A DNA stretch of 64,000 bases from Actinomycetes bacterium (GTDB lineage: Bacteria; Actinomycetota; Acidimicrobiia; Acidimicrobiales; RAAP-2): NCBI GenBank assembly GCA_021846325.1, contig JAJZBX010000001.1, forward strand, positions 207,879 to 271,878. Reading direction: 5' to 3'. The notes under the pieces were generated by a model. It saw only the letters and a list, made by a program, of their open reading frames with translations, was not told where the DNA came from and did no database searches. Both the position numbers and the translations under genes were made by a program. Shown here in pieces: positions 37,584-46,515 of this stretch (positions are counted from its first letter, which is position 1; every line of letters starts with the position of its first letter).

Positions 37584-39283
37584 TGGACGCTCCCCGTGCG
37601 GTTCGCGTGGTGACCGAAGTGGCCGCCGTGGACCGGCCGTTCGACTACCTGGTGCCCGAGGGCTTAGCCAAGACGGGCGTTGGCGACCGGGTGCGGGTTG
37701 ACTTTAATAACCGCAGCGTGCGGGGCTGGGTCGTGAGCGATGCCCATGTCAGCGAGAACCTCAAATCGCTGGGCAAGTGGCTTGGGTACGGCCCGCCAGC
37801 GAGCATGATGGACATCTTGCTGTGGTCGAGCGAACGATGGTTGGCGCCGCTCGCGCGATTCCTCGTGGCGGCTTCGCCACGCCAGCTCGTGACGTCGTTA
37901 CCAACAGCACCGGCGTTGCGTGCCCTCGAGGGCGACCAGTGGCAACGTCTGAGTGACCAGGCACCCGGTGTCATCCAGGTGTCGCCAAACACTGACCCAC
38001 TCGATCTGGTGCTCGCCGCGTATCGGGCGACGCGCGCCGATGGTGCCAGCCTCATTGTGGTCACCCCGACCGAGGCGTGGTCCCGCCGACTTCGGGGTCG
38101 ACTCGAGCAACGCGGTTGCGCGACGGCGGGCGCCGACGAGTGGGAACGAGCGCGAGCGGGTTGGCCCATCGTGGTCGGTGCCCGCGGCGCCGCGTTCGCG
38201 CCGGTGCCGCGAGTAGCCGGCGCGGTGATCGTTGACGCCGACGATGAGTCACTTCGCTCCCCGGCGCAACCAACCTGGCACGCCCTGGACGTATTAGAGG
38301 AGCGGTGCCGACGTGCGTCGGCACCGTGGTGGGCGACCACCATGCTGCCCAGTCCGCGGCTCATGGCCAAGGGCTACCGCGTCGACGGTGACATTCGTGG
38401 CGGCTGGCCCCGCGTGACGGTGATCGACCGGCGCGGCGGCGATCCGCACGATGGCTTGCTAGCCGGCGAAGCGCTTAGCGCCGCGCATCGGGCGCTGAGC
38501 GGCGACGAGGCGGTCGCGGTCGTCGTGCTGCATCATCGGTTGGGCCGGGGTCGGCTGCTCGCCTGTGCGGCGTGCCACGAGCTCTATCGATGCGCGGTGT
38601 GCGGCCAGGCCGAGCAAGAGGTCGACGACGTGGTGAGTTGTGCCAGTGAGCACGAACGTCGTCGGCGATTCTGCCGAGCCTGTGGCTCCACGCGGGTCAA
38701 GTTGTTGCGCCAGGGCGTCAGTACGGTGCGTCGAGACCTAGAGGCGCAGCTGAGTCAGTCGGTCGGGGAGGTGACGGCCAGTACCGAGACGTTGCCGTCG
38801 ACCCGAGTCGTCGTCGGCACGGAGGCCGTGCTCCAGCGGGTACGTCGCGCCTCGGTGGTAATCATCGATGACTTCGATCAATATCTGCTGGCGCCTCGAG
38901 AAACGGCGCGTCGCCAGGCCGTCGACGTCGTCGGCCGGGCCGGTCGGCTGGTGGGCTCACGCCGCGCGGGACGCGGCGACGTCATCGTGCAGACGCGGCG
39001 CGGGGACGACCTGGTCGTCCGGTCCCTCGTCGATGCGTCATTTGATCGTCTGCTCGACGACGAGTTTGAAACGGCCCGCGCACTACGCCTCGCTCCGTTT
39101 GGCGCTCGGGCGACGATTCGCGGCGCCGGCGCGCAGTCGTACGCTGCGTCGCTGGGTGACCCACTCACGGTTTCGGGTGACGAAGTACACGGTTTCGTGG
39201 TCCGCGCGAGAGACGTGAACCAACTCGTCGATGCGATGCGCACGGTAGCCAAACCGCCCCACGTGCGTGTGGCCCTGGACTGA
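37583..39283 (+). CDS. priA: PriA-like primosomal protein lacking helicase motifs
   Basis: The 566-residue protein has the PriA N-terminal DNA-binding domain (DRPFDYLVPEGL...GDRVRVDF) and the paired-Cys zinc region (CAACHELYRCAVC, then CRAC). The helicase core is degenerate: the Walker A position reads TPTEAWSRR and the DEAH position DADDES, so no ATPase activity is expected. This is known for actinobacterial PriA. It probably acts as a structural restart or loading factor. The metK-priA-def-fmt order is conserved in bacteria. Confidence 0.9.
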   Translation: MDAPRAVRVVTEVAAVDRPFDYLVPEGLAKTGVGDRVRVDFNNRSVRGWVVSDAHVSENLKSLGKWLGYGPPASMMDILLWSSERWLAPLARFLVAASPRQLVTSLPTAPALRALEGDQWQRLSDQAPGVIQVSPNTDPLDLVLAAYRATRADGASLIVVTPTEAWSRRLRGRLEQRGCATAGADEWERARAGWPIVVGARGAAFAPVPRVAGAVIVDADDESLRSPAQPTWHALDVLEERCRRASAPWWATTMLPSPRLMAKGYRVDGDIRGGWPRVTVIDRRGGDPHDGLLAGEALSAAHRALSGDEAVAVVVLHHRLGRGRLLACAACHELYRCAVCGQAEQEVDDVVSCASEHERRRRFCRACGSTRVKLLRQGVSTVRRDLEAQLSQSVGEVTASTETLPSTRVVVGTEAVLQRVRRASVVIIDDFDQYLLAPRETARRQAVDVVGRAGRLVGSRRAGRGDVIVQTRRGDDLVVRSLVDASFDRLLDDEFETARALRLAPFGARATIRGAGAQSYAASLGDPLTVSGDEVHGFVVRARDVNQLVDAMRTVAKPPHVRVALD

Positions 39284-39288
39284 ACCGG

Positions 39289-39294
39289 TAGCGT
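39289..39294 (+). promoter_or_regulatory. -10 element TAGCGT of def (leaderless)
   Basis: TAGCGT, then GGAACG (6 nt), then GTG 39301. Confidence 0.58.
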
Positions 39295-39300
39295 GGAACG

Positions 39301-39831
39301 GTGAGCACGCTTCCCATTCGCGTCTACGGCGACCCGGTTCTCAGCCAGGTGACCAAGGTCGTGGACGACATCGACGGTCGTATCGCGGCGTTGGCCGACT
39401 CGATGATCGAAACGATGTACGAAGCGCCGGGCGTGGGCCTGGCGGCTAACCAGATCGGTGTCCAGAAGCGTCTCTTCGTCTACGACAAAGGCGACGGGCC
39501 GGTGGTCGTCATCAACCCGGTGATTGTCGAGACCGACGGCGAGTGGACATACGAAGAGGGCTGCCTGTCCGTCCCTGGTCTGAGTTGGGAGATCACGCGG
39601 GCGAACGCCGTCCACCTCACTGGTTTCGACCTCGACGGTCGCGTGATCGACGTGGAGACCGACGAGTTCGAGGGCCGGATCTTTCAACACGAGATGGACC
39701 ACCTCGACGGCGTGCTGCTGGTGGAGCGTCTCGACGACGACCAGCGACGCGAGGCGAGGAAGTTGCTTCGACAACGTCGATGGTCGCTGGGTCGGGACCC
39801 GGACGGCCTCGGCCAACTGCTCGGCGAGTAG
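39301..39831 (+). CDS. def: Peptide deformylase
   Basis: Def removes the formyl group from nascent proteins, using Fe2+ or another divalent metal. The 176-residue protein has the three family motifs: GVGLAANQIG (residues about 43-52), EGCLSVPG with the metal Cys, and QHEMDHLDG with both metal His and the catalytic Glu. fmt follows without any gap. Confidence 0.96.
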   Translation: MSTLPIRVYGDPVLSQVTKVVDDIDGRIAALADSMIETMYEAPGVGLAANQIGVQKRLFVYDKGDGPVVVINPVIVETDGEWTYEEGCLSVPGLSWEITRANAVHLTGFDLDGRVIDVETDEFEGRIFQHEMDHLDGVLLVERLDDDQRREARKLLRQRRWSLGRDPDGLGQLLGE

Positions 39832-40707
39832 ATGCGTCTGGCATTCCTGGGCACGCCGAGCGAGTCGGTCGCGTCCCTGCTTGCCCTCGTCCAACACGGT
39901 CACGAGGTGACGGTCGTGGTGACGCGACCGGATCGCCGTCGGAGCCGAGGTGGGTCGCCCACGCCGAGTCCCGTCAAAGCGGCCGCGGAGGCACTGGGGA
40001 TTCCGGTCGTGCACCGGGTGAGTGAACTTGTCCCCGCCGATATGGAACGTGGCGTGGTGGTCGCCTACGGCGCCATGATTCCCGGTTCGGTCCTCGCTCA
40101 AACCCCGATGCTGAACGTTCACTTCTCACTGCTGCCGAGGTGGCGCGGCGCGGCACCCGTCGAGCGAGCCATACTGGCCGGCGACGAGCACACGGGCGTC
40201 TCGATCATGTCGCTGGAGGAAACCCTTGATACGGGTCCGGTGCACCTCGAACGTCGGATCAGCATTGGTGAAGCGACGGTATCGGAGCTGCGCGCCACGC
40301 TCGGCGCGCTCGGCGCGCGGACGCTGGTCGAGGTGCTCGATGATCCGGATCGACTCGCTCATCCAGTGCCGCAGGCTGGGCCAGCCACCTACGCCGCGAA
40401 AATCGGACCAGCGGACCTGCACCTCAGCGCCGCGATGAACGTTGAGGCCGTCGCCCGCGTGGTGCGCCTAGAGCGGGCGTGGTTGCTCGCCGATGGCCGC
40501 CGATTGCTGGTTCTCGCGGTGCGTCCATTTGCTGGCCCGCTGGGCTCGGCGGGCACGATCACGAACGTCGACGGCGCGGTCGTGCTGAACGGCGCGACGG
40601 ACGCGGTCGCCGTCGAGGTGGTTCGACCCGAAGGGTCACGAACCATGTCCGCGCTCGAGTGGTGGCGCGGACGCGTGGCCACGACGAAGGAGGCGGTGTG
40701 GGGGTGA
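39832..40707 (+). CDS. fmt: Methionyl-tRNA formyltransferase
   Basis: Fmt formylates initiator Met-tRNA with 10-formyltetrahydrofolate. The 291-residue protein has the N-terminal RLAFLGTPSESV, the catalytic HFSLLPRWRGAAPVE block (the Asn of the usual N-x-H pair is in MLNVH), and DTGP. The C-terminal anticodon-stem domain is present but short and divergent. The ATG begins at the base after the def stop. Confidence 0.94.
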   Translation: MRLAFLGTPSESVASLLALVQHGHEVTVVVTRPDRRRSRGGSPTPSPVKAAAEALGIPVVHRVSELVPADMERGVVVAYGAMIPGSVLAQTPMLNVHFSLLPRWRGAAPVERAILAGDEHTGVSIMSLEETLDTGPVHLERRISIGEATVSELRATLGALGARTLVEVLDDPDRLAHPVPQAGPATYAAKIGPADLHLSAAMNVEAVARVVRLERAWLLADGRRLLVLAVRPFAGPLGSAGTITNVDGAVVLNGATDAVAVEVVRPEGSRTMSALEWWRGRVATTKEAVWG

Positions 40708-40716
40708 GTCGGTCCC

Positions 40717-40722
40717 TAGGCT
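40717..40722 (+). promoter_or_regulatory. -10 element TAGGCT of rpe (leaderless)
   Basis: TAGGCT, then 7 nt, then ATG 40730. This supports ATG 40730 over the in-frame GTG at 40724. Confidence 0.55.
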
Positions 40723-40729
40723 GGTGGCT

Positions 40730-41413
40730 ATGACGTTCGCCGATCCAGGACCGCCCGGTCAGCTGCGAATCGCGCCGTCGATCCTGGCGGCAGACTTTGG
40801 CGCGCTGGCCGAACAGGTGCGCGCCATCGATGCCGAGACCGACTGGTTGCACGTCGACGTCATGGATGGGCACTTTGTCCCGAACGTGTCGATTGGCCCG
40901 CCCGTGATTTCGTCGCTGCGCCGTTACAGCGAACGATTTTTCGACTGTCACCTGATGATGAATGAGCCGGCGCGCTACTTTGGGGCCTTCCAGAAAGCGG
41001 GTGCCAACGGATGCACGATTCACGTGGAGATCGGTGACAGCGCTGCGCTGTTGGCCGAGGCCCGAGCCATCGGACTTCGCGTCGGTCTCGCGGCGAATCC
41101 CGACACCCCCTTTTCGGCCGTGGCGCCGTTCCTCGGTGACGTCGACGTGCTGCTGCTGATGACCGTGTTCCCAGGATTCGGTGGTCAGCGTTTCATCACC
41201 GACGTCATGAGCAAGGTCCGCGAGGCGCGAGCGGAGCTCACGAGACAGGCGTTGCCCGTGGACCTCGAGGTTGACGGTGGTGTTGATGAAGACACCGCTG
41301 GCGTCGCGGTGCGAGCCGGCGCCAACGTCCTGGTCGCGGGTTCAGCAATCTTTGCGCGCGCCGATCCGTTGCTCGCGGCGCGAACGCTGCGACGACTGGC
41401 CAGTGACGTATGA
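40730..41413 (+). CDS. rpe: Ribulose-phosphate 3-epimerase
   Basis: Rpe interconverts ribulose 5-phosphate and xylulose 5-phosphate; ribulose 5-phosphate is also the substrate of RibB, coded just downstream. The 227-residue TIM barrel has IAPSILAADF, the metal/catalytic HVDVMDGHFVPN and DCHLMMN, MTVFPGFGGQ and DLEVDGGV. It overlaps ribD by ATGA and heads the riboflavin genes. Confidence 0.95.
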   Translation: MTFADPGPPGQLRIAPSILAADFGALAEQVRAIDAETDWLHVDVMDGHFVPNVSIGPPVISSLRRYSERFFDCHLMMNEPARYFGAFQKAGANGCTIHVEIGDSAALLAEARAIGLRVGLAANPDTPFSAVAPFLGDVDVLLLMTVFPGFGGQRFITDVMSKVREARAELTRQALPVDLEVDGGVDEDTAGVAVRAGANVLVAGSAIFARADPLLAARTLRRLASDV

Positions 41414-42393
41414 CCGACGCCGAGGAGTTAATGTGTCGGGCGCTCGAGGAGAGTGAACTGGCCCGCTTCCACGCGCCGCCCAACCCGTGGGTTGGTGCGT
41501 TGGTGGTCGACCAACACGGTGCGGTCGTGGCCGCTGGTCATACCCAAGTCCCCGGCGACGCGCACGCCGAAGTCGTCGCCCTGCGCCGGGCCGGCGAACG
41601 TGCCCGTGGTGCCACGCTGATCGTAACGCTCGAGCCCTGCAGTCACCACGGGCGAACCGGTCCGTGCACCGACGCGATCGTCGCCGCCGGCGTAGCCCGC
41701 GTGGAGGTTGGGGTGCTCGATCCCGATCACCGGGTGTCGGGAGCGGGCGTTGCCGCGCTGCGCGCAGCGGGCGTCGACGTTGCGGTGGGAGTCGAGGCGT
41801 CGGCCGTCAGCGAGTGTTTGGCCCCGTACCTGTGGCATCGGGCGACGGGTCGACCCTTCGTGGTCCTGAAGGTAGCCGCCACCCTGGACGGGGCCGTCGC
41901 GATGAGCGACGGTTCGAGCCAGTGGATCACCGGTGAAGCGGCGCGTCGTGACGCGCACGTGCTGCGAGCGCGCAGTCAGGCGATCATCGTTGGGGCCGGC
42001 ACCGTACGACGTGACGACCCGCGCCTGACCGCCAGACTCGGTGACGTGGTCCTCGAACCGCTGCGCGTGGTGCTGGGGGTCGCGCCACCGTCGGCCCACG
42101 TTCGTCCGTGCTGGGAACGGTCGGGGGATCTGGGCGCCGTGCTGGACGAACTCGGCGCAGCCGGCGTACTCCAAGTACTCGTCGAGGGCGGGCCGTCGAC
42201 CGCGAGTGCCTTTCTCGAGGCTGGACTCGTGAACCGGATCGTCTGGTACGTCGCGCCAGCGCTTGCGGGTTCGGTGGGGACGCGGGGTGCCCTCAGCGAG
42301 CTGGGAACGACCACGATTGGCGCGCTGCGGCGCGGTCGATTGGTAGAGGTTCGGGCCATCGGCGAAGATGTTCGAATCGAAGTGGAGGTCTGA
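41410..42393 (+). CDS. ribD: Bifunctional riboflavin deaminase/reductase
   Basis: RibD deaminates and then reduces the pyrimidine intermediate of riboflavin synthesis. The 327-residue protein has the zinc deaminase domain (NPWVGALVV, DAHAEVVAL, LEPCSHHGRTGPC) and the C-terminal reductase domain (KVAATLDGAVA, SSQWITGEAARRDAH, VGAGTVRRDDPRLTAR, VEGGPSTASAFL). ribBA follows as TGATG; the riboflavin synthase gene often placed here is absent. Confidence 0.95.
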   Translation: MTDAEELMCRALEESELARFHAPPNPWVGALVVDQHGAVVAAGHTQVPGDAHAEVVALRRAGERARGATLIVTLEPCSHHGRTGPCTDAIVAAGVARVEVGVLDPDHRVSGAGVAALRAAGVDVAVGVEASAVSECLAPYLWHRATGRPFVVLKVAATLDGAVAMSDGSSQWITGEAARRDAHVLRARSQAIIVGAGTVRRDDPRLTARLGDVVLEPLRVVLGVAPPSAHVRPCWERSGDLGAVLDELGAAGVLQVLVEGGPSTASAFLEAGLVNRIVWYVAPALAGSVGTRGALSELGTTTIGALRRGRLVEVRAIGEDVRIEVEV

Positions 42394-43613
42394 TGGCACT
42401 GTCAACGATCGAGGAGGCGGTAGACGAGCTGCGCCGTGGCGGCATGGTCGTCGTCGTCGATGACGAAGACCGAGAGAACGAAGGTGACCTCATCATGGCG
42501 GCTGAGGACGTCACCGCCGAGTCGATGGCGTTTTTTCTAGAGCACACCTCGGGCGTCTTCTGCGTGCCACTTGAGTCGACGAGGGCCGACGAGCTCGATC
42601 TGCCACTGATGGTCATCGCCAATACCGAGGCGCAGCGAACGGCCTTCACCGTGACCGTTGACTATCGTCACGGCACGACCACGGGCATTTCGGCCCACGA
42701 CCGCGCCGCCACAGTTCGCGCGCTGATCGACCCCGCGACATCACCGAGCGACCTGAGCCGCCCGGGACACATCTTCCCCTTGCGGTACCGCACCGGTGGC
42801 GTCCTGAAGCGGGCCGGTCATACCGAGGCGACGGTTGACCTGTGTCGACTGGCGGGAAAGTTCCCCTCGGGTGTGCTGTGCGAGATCGTGAGCGCAGACA
42901 AGTCCGATATGGCTCGATTGCCCGAGTTGGAGCAGTTTGCGCTACGCCATAACCTGCCGATCGTAACCATCGCTGACCTCATCCGGTATCGTCGTCACCA
43001 CGAGAAGCTCGTCAGCCGGGTCGCTGAGGCCACGCTGCCCACCAACGTGGGTACCTTTCAGGCACTGGTCTTCGAATCAGTGCTCGACGGCGAGCAGCAC
43101 CTCGCACTGGTGTACGGCGACATCGCGTCGGCGTCGAACGTGCTGGTTCGCGTCCACTCGGAGTGCCTGACCGGCGACGCGCTCGGTTCGCTGCGCTGCG
43201 ACTGTGGTCCTCAATTACAGACCGCGATGGCCAAGATAGCGGCTGAAGGTGCCGGCGTCATCGTCTACTTGCGCGGTCACGAGGGCCGGGGCATCGGTCT
43301 GGGCCACAAGATTCGCGCCTACGCACTCCAAGAAGACGGTCACGACACCGTCGACGCGAACCTGGAACTTGGACTCCCGGTCGATTCGCGCGAGTACGGG
43401 ATAGGAGCGCAGATCCTCGTGGACCTCGGGGTGACGTCGATGCGCCTGATGACGAACAATCCCAGCAAGTACGGGGGGCTGGAGGGATTCGGCCTGAACA
43501 TCGTCGAGCGCGTGGCCATTGAGAGTAGCCCGACTCCGTTCAATATCGACTACCTGCGAACGAAACGAGAACGCATGGGTCATCTCCTCGGGGGACTCGA
43601 TGACGTCCGATGA
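42393..43613 (+). CDS. ribBA: Bifunctional DHBP synthase/GTP cyclohydrolase II
   Basis: RibBA supplies both riboflavin precursors. The 406-residue fusion has RibB (DDEDRENEGDLIMAAE, the acid loop, HTSGVFCVPL, RPGHIFPLR, HTEATVDL) and RibA (VRVHSECLTGDALGSLRCDCGPQL with the three zinc Cys, RGHEGRGIGL, DTVDANLELGLPVDSREYG, and LMTNNPSK). All catalytic motifs are intact. Confidence 0.97.
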   Translation: MALSTIEEAVDELRRGGMVVVVDDEDRENEGDLIMAAEDVTAESMAFFLEHTSGVFCVPLESTRADELDLPLMVIANTEAQRTAFTVTVDYRHGTTTGISAHDRAATVRALIDPATSPSDLSRPGHIFPLRYRTGGVLKRAGHTEATVDLCRLAGKFPSGVLCEIVSADKSDMARLPELEQFALRHNLPIVTIADLIRYRRHHEKLVSRVAEATLPTNVGTFQALVFESVLDGEQHLALVYGDIASASNVLVRVHSECLTGDALGSLRCDCGPQLQTAMAKIAAEGAGVIVYLRGHEGRGIGLGHKIRAYALQEDGHDTVDANLELGLPVDSREYGIGAQILVDLGVTSMRLMTNNPSKYGGLEGFGLNIVERVAIESSPTPFNIDYLRTKRERMGHLLGGLDDVR

Positions 43614-44133
43614 CCAGACCGCATTCGATCCCGCCCGCGGCGAGGCGCTTCGCAAGTTGGTCGGGACCTATCTCGAGGGGGGACACGACGGACGAGGATT
43701 GCGCGTCGCCATTGTGGCGGCCCGCTTCAACGGCGCCGTGACGACGCGGCTGCTCGAGGGGGCACTGGGCGCACTCGACGAAGCCGGTGTAGCGTCCTCG
43801 GACGTCACGATCGCCTGGGTGCCCGGCGCGTACGAGATACCCATGATGGCCCTGTCGTTGGCCGACGGGCCGTCAGCCGTTGACGCGGTCATCACGTTGG
43901 GAGCGGTGATCCGTGGTGAGACCGGCCATTACGACATCGTGGCCGGCGAAAGTGCGCGGGGCGTTCAAGACGTGCAGCTGACCACCGGGGTGCCGGTGAT
44001 TTTCGGCGTGCTCACCACCAATACCGTCGAACAGGCGATGGCGCGCTCGGTGCCCGACTCGACCAACAAGGGACGCGAGGCTGCGCTGAGTGCGCTCGAG
44101 ATGGTCTCGCTGCTTCGTCAGCGCCGGGGCTGA
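43600..44133 (+). CDS. ribH: 6,7-dimethyl-8-ribityllumazine synthase
   Basis: RibH makes the lumazine precursor of riboflavin and forms icosahedral or pentameric shells. The product has RVAIVAARFNGAVT, PGAYEIP, LGAVIRGETGHYD, GVQDVQLTTGVPVIFGVLTT and the closing NKGREAALSALEM. ATG 43600 overlaps ribBA by 14 bases and gives 177 residues with about 20 extra N-terminal residues compared with short family members. Confidence 0.94.
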   Translation: MTSDDQTAFDPARGEALRKLVGTYLEGGHDGRGLRVAIVAARFNGAVTTRLLEGALGALDEAGVASSDVTIAWVPGAYEIPMMALSLADGPSAVDAVITLGAVIRGETGHYDIVAGESARGVQDVQLTTGVPVIFGVLTTNTVEQAMARSVPDSTNKGREAALSALEMVSLLRQRRG

Positions 44134-44336
44134 TGCTCGTCACGGGTGTGGTAGTCGACTTCGACGAGCGTCGCGGTGACGGCTGGCTGGACGACGGTGA
44201 TCAGCGCTGGTACTTCCACTGCGTGGGCATCGCCGATGGCTCGCGACGCATCGAGAACGGTGCGCTCGCGGTTGGCGTGCGAACGGTTGGCCACCTCGGC
44301 CGCGACGAGGTGACCGACGTGCGCGCTGGCGACTAA
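44133..44336 (+). CDS. Cold-shock-domain-like small protein
   Basis: The 67-residue product resembles the CspA OB fold found in actinobacteria: TGVVVDFDERRGDGWLDD replaces the usual gxVkwFnxxKGfGFI, followed by WYFHCVGIADGSRRIENGALAVG and a final GRDEVTDV. The RNA-binding aromatics are partly lost (F in DFDE, W, Y/F in YFH). It overlaps the ribH stop (TGATG). It may bind single-stranded nucleic acid; confidence in function is moderate. The stop codon overlaps that of the leftward gene. Confidence 0.75.
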   Translation: MLVTGVVVDFDERRGDGWLDDGDQRWYFHCVGIADGSRRIENGALAVGVRTVGHLGRDEVTDVRAGD

Positions 44337-44623
44337 GCCCGCTCGCTCGAGCGCGCCGCTCGTACGTAGACCTGCTGGACCTCGGCCAGTGCGCTGCGGT
44401 AGAGGTCGACGTGTTCGCCCAGACGCTCACCACCTTCGCGGATCACCGCACCAACGATGTCAATCACGAGTTGGGCGGCCGGCAGGTTCGCTGGTGTAGC
44501 GGCGAGGTGTACCGCCGCCAATTGGATCAAGTGCAAGATGTGGTTTCCGAGGATCGTTTCGACGGCCGTCGTGCGCAGCCATTCCATCTCGTCGAGTGAA
44601 CTGGTGTCGGCAGGCTCATCCAC
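44333..44623 (-). CDS. DUF1844-like small helical protein
   Basis: The 96-residue product has the pattern of DUF1844 proteins: a helix with an Ala/Leu face (LIQLAAVHLAATP), a segment like AQLVIDIVGAVIREGGERL and an acidic-basic C-terminal helix. Such proteins often lie near infC in actinobacteria, as here, but have no known function. GTG 44623 has a leaderless -10. No signal peptide. Confidence 0.7.
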   Translation of the reverse strand: MDEPADTSSLDEMEWLRTTAVETILGNHILHLIQLAAVHLAATPANLPAAQLVIDIVGAVIREGGERLGEHVDLYRSALAEVQQVYVRAARSSERA

Positions 44624-44629
44624 GTCTCC

Positions 44630-44635
44630 ACGGTA
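44630..44635 (-). promoter_or_regulatory. -10 element TACCGT of the DUF1844-like gene (leaderless)
   Basis: On the - strand TACCGT, then GGAGAC (6 nt), then GTG 44623. The GGAG in the spacer is too close to act as a ribosome binding site. Confidence 0.55.
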
Positions 44636-44677
44636 GTAGTCGATCGGAAACTGGTGTGACCCCGATCGACGTCGACC

Positions 44678-46147
44678 TCAGCCGGTGACGGCGTCGGCGG
44701 GGCGAAACGCGGCCGCGAGTGGCGCGCCGAGAAGCCAGAGGACCCAAGGAACCAACACCGCCTGCCACGCCCAGCCGGGTACCGTGAGCGCGTGGTGGAC
44801 GAATGGCGAGGCGAACACGACGTTGACCGTGATCAAGGCGACGCCGTAGGCAATGGCCCCCCAGCGTACGTGGTGGCCAAGCGCCCCCTGCAGAATCCTC
44901 GCGACGACGACCGCCGCGACGGCCGTGACGAAGACAATGTGCACGGCGGAGGCGGACTGTGGCGCGGGATAGAACGCGATGCCGCTCAGACTCAGCCAAA
45001 CGAGGGTGGCCGCGCGTAGTCGCCCGTGGAGCACGTCTAGGACCACCAGCATCACCGCCGCTGCGGCGAAGTAGTACCCAAAGAGGTTGACCTCGAAGAC
45101 CAGGCGCATGGTGAGACCGACGCCAACCAGTGAAACCAGGGTGAGTGGATCGGACGCCAATTCGGGGCGTCGCGCGACGGCCCGCGCGAGCACCATCGCG
45201 ACGACCACCGGCGCCGCGCGTGTGAGCATAAAGAGGAGTGATCCGTGTAGGTGCAGTTCCCACAGCACCGTACCGCCGCGCGACGTGAAGAGATTCGCGC
45301 CCAGCGTGATGCGGTCTGACCCGAAGAGCAAGACCCGAAGTGCCGATAACGACGACACGCTGTACAGAGCGACGCTCACCGGGATCAGCACGGCACCCAC
45401 GGCGAGTACGAACCGCCGACGTTCGCGAGCCGACAGGACCACCACCAACGGCGCGATCGCGAGTAGTGCGAACTGCTGTGACGCGAAGGCGACCGCGAGG
45501 AGCACCCCGGCGAAGCCCCAGCGTGCGCGCAGCCCCGCGCCGAGCGCGGCGAGGATCAGTCCCAGCGCGATGAGGTCCTGAGGATGAAAGTAGTCGATGA
45601 AGGCTGAAATGACCGGTGGCGCGAGCAGGAGCAGCGCGACGGTGGTCGGTTCCCACACGCTGCGGCCCGGGCCGCGCGCGCGAAACAGGTAGACGGCGCC
45701 GATGGCGAGCGCGAGGGGTGCCAGGTAACTGAACTGCAAGGTCGGCGTAATGGCGTTGGCGAACGTGGCCCAGTGCACGATCGACGCCGCCGCCGAGGCG
45801 CAGTGGGGGCCCAACGCGGTGCCGCTGGGAAACGCGACCGCGCTGCCAAGGTGCAGCAGCGCCACGGGTCCCGCCGTGAGAAATGCGTACAGCGGCGCCC
45901 CGAAGGGATTTCCATCAACCCCGCCACTGGGGAATGCGCAGGCGAGCGAGCCATGGGCGATGGCCCACGAGGGAACAATCACCTCGAAGGAGTCTCCCGA
46001 ATCAATGCCGCCGAGCACTCGCACGAGTCCGTACACCAGCACGCCAACGAGCGTCCAGGTCAAGACCCGTTGGCGGCGAGTGAGGGGATACCCCAGGAAT
46101 CGACTGGGCTGGATCGACCGGTGACGTCGGCTCACCGGCCGCACCAC
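44678..46147 (-). CDS. Polytopic membrane protein, possible GT-C-type glycosyltransferase
   Basis: The 489-residue product has about ten to twelve hydrophobic helices. An early Asp-containing extracytoplasmic loop (GGIDSGDSFEV, near residue 50) and the stretch DYFHPQDLIALGLILAALG recall polyprenyl-phosphate-dependent GT-C/GT87 sugar transferases of the actinobacterial envelope. No motif settles the assignment, so it is only a possibility. The start is one of two adjacent GTG codons at 46147 and 46144, with GGAG just upstream. Transcribed away from infC. Confidence 0.75.
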   Translation of the reverse strand: MVRPVSRRHRSIQPSRFLGYPLTRRQRVLTWTLVGVLVYGLVRVLGGIDSGDSFEVIVPSWAIAHGSLACAFPSGGVDGNPFGAPLYAFLTAGPVALLHLGSAVAFPSGTALGPHCASAAASIVHWATFANAITPTLQFSYLAPLALAIGAVYLFRARGPGRSVWEPTTVALLLLAPPVISAFIDYFHPQDLIALGLILAALGAGLRARWGFAGVLLAVAFASQQFALLAIAPLVVVLSARERRRFVLAVGAVLIPVSVALYSVSSLSALRVLLFGSDRITLGANLFTSRGGTVLWELHLHGSLLFMLTRAAPVVVAMVLARAVARRPELASDPLTLVSLVGVGLTMRLVFEVNLFGYYFAAAAVMLVVLDVLHGRLRAATLVWLSLSGIAFYPAPQSASAVHIVFVTAVAAVVVARILQGALGHHVRWGAIAYGVALITVNVVFASPFVHHALTVPGWAWQAVLVPWVLWLLGAPLAAAFRPADAVTG

Positions 46148-46376
46148 TCCAGAAGGCGAGGTGACGGATCGACAAAAGCCCGAAGCCGCGCCGCGCAGGG
46201 GGCTGTTCCGGCGACCACCAGGGGACGTCGATGACCTTTAGACCTGATGGTGAGGTCATTCATCTGCACTGGCACTGGATACTACTCAGCGCTTCGTGCC
46301 GGTCGCTGACGAATTCGTCAACGCCAGCAGCCGGGCGCGTCCCCACTGGGACACGAGCCAGACACGCGATGTCTGC

Positions 46377-46515
46377 TAGCCTTAGCGGGCAGTTCACAGC
46401 AAGTGAGGTTGGCGGTGCCAACGTCCACCTGGGTATGGGTAGTACGCCGGGTCCAGAGTCATCGCCTCGCTTGCCGTGGCGACGCTGCGGCGTCGCGAAG
46501 AGCAAGGAGAGGCAT
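46377..46515 (+). promoter_or_regulatory. infC promoter and structured leader
   Basis: This fills the 368-base gap between the leftward membrane gene and infC. TAGCCT at 46377-46382 is a likely -10, giving a leader of about 127 nt. The leader contains a small hairpin TTGGC-GGT-GCCAA (46409-46421) and a strong one, GCGACGC-TGCG-GCGTCGC (46479-46496, seven pairs), ending 7 nt before the AAGGAGAGG at 46504-46512. Such leaders upstream of infC-rpmI-rplT are often feedback-regulated; no Rfam family can be assigned by eye. I see nothing else in 46148-46376. Confidence 0.5.

Noticed and set aside
38878..40122. 414-codon ORF antisense to priA, def and fmt
   Set aside because: All three sense genes have clear motifs. 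The antisense product is His/Arg/Val-rich nonsense typical of GC-rich DNA.
44616..45656. 346-codon Arg-rich ORF on the - strand
   Set aside because: Frame-shifted shadow of the polytopic membrane protein gene on the same strand. Its composition is Arg/Gly/Ser-biased with no motif.
46479..46496. infC upstream hairpin as an intrinsic terminator
   Set aside because: It is followed by GAAGAGCAAGG, not a T run, and directly precedes the infC ribosome binding site.
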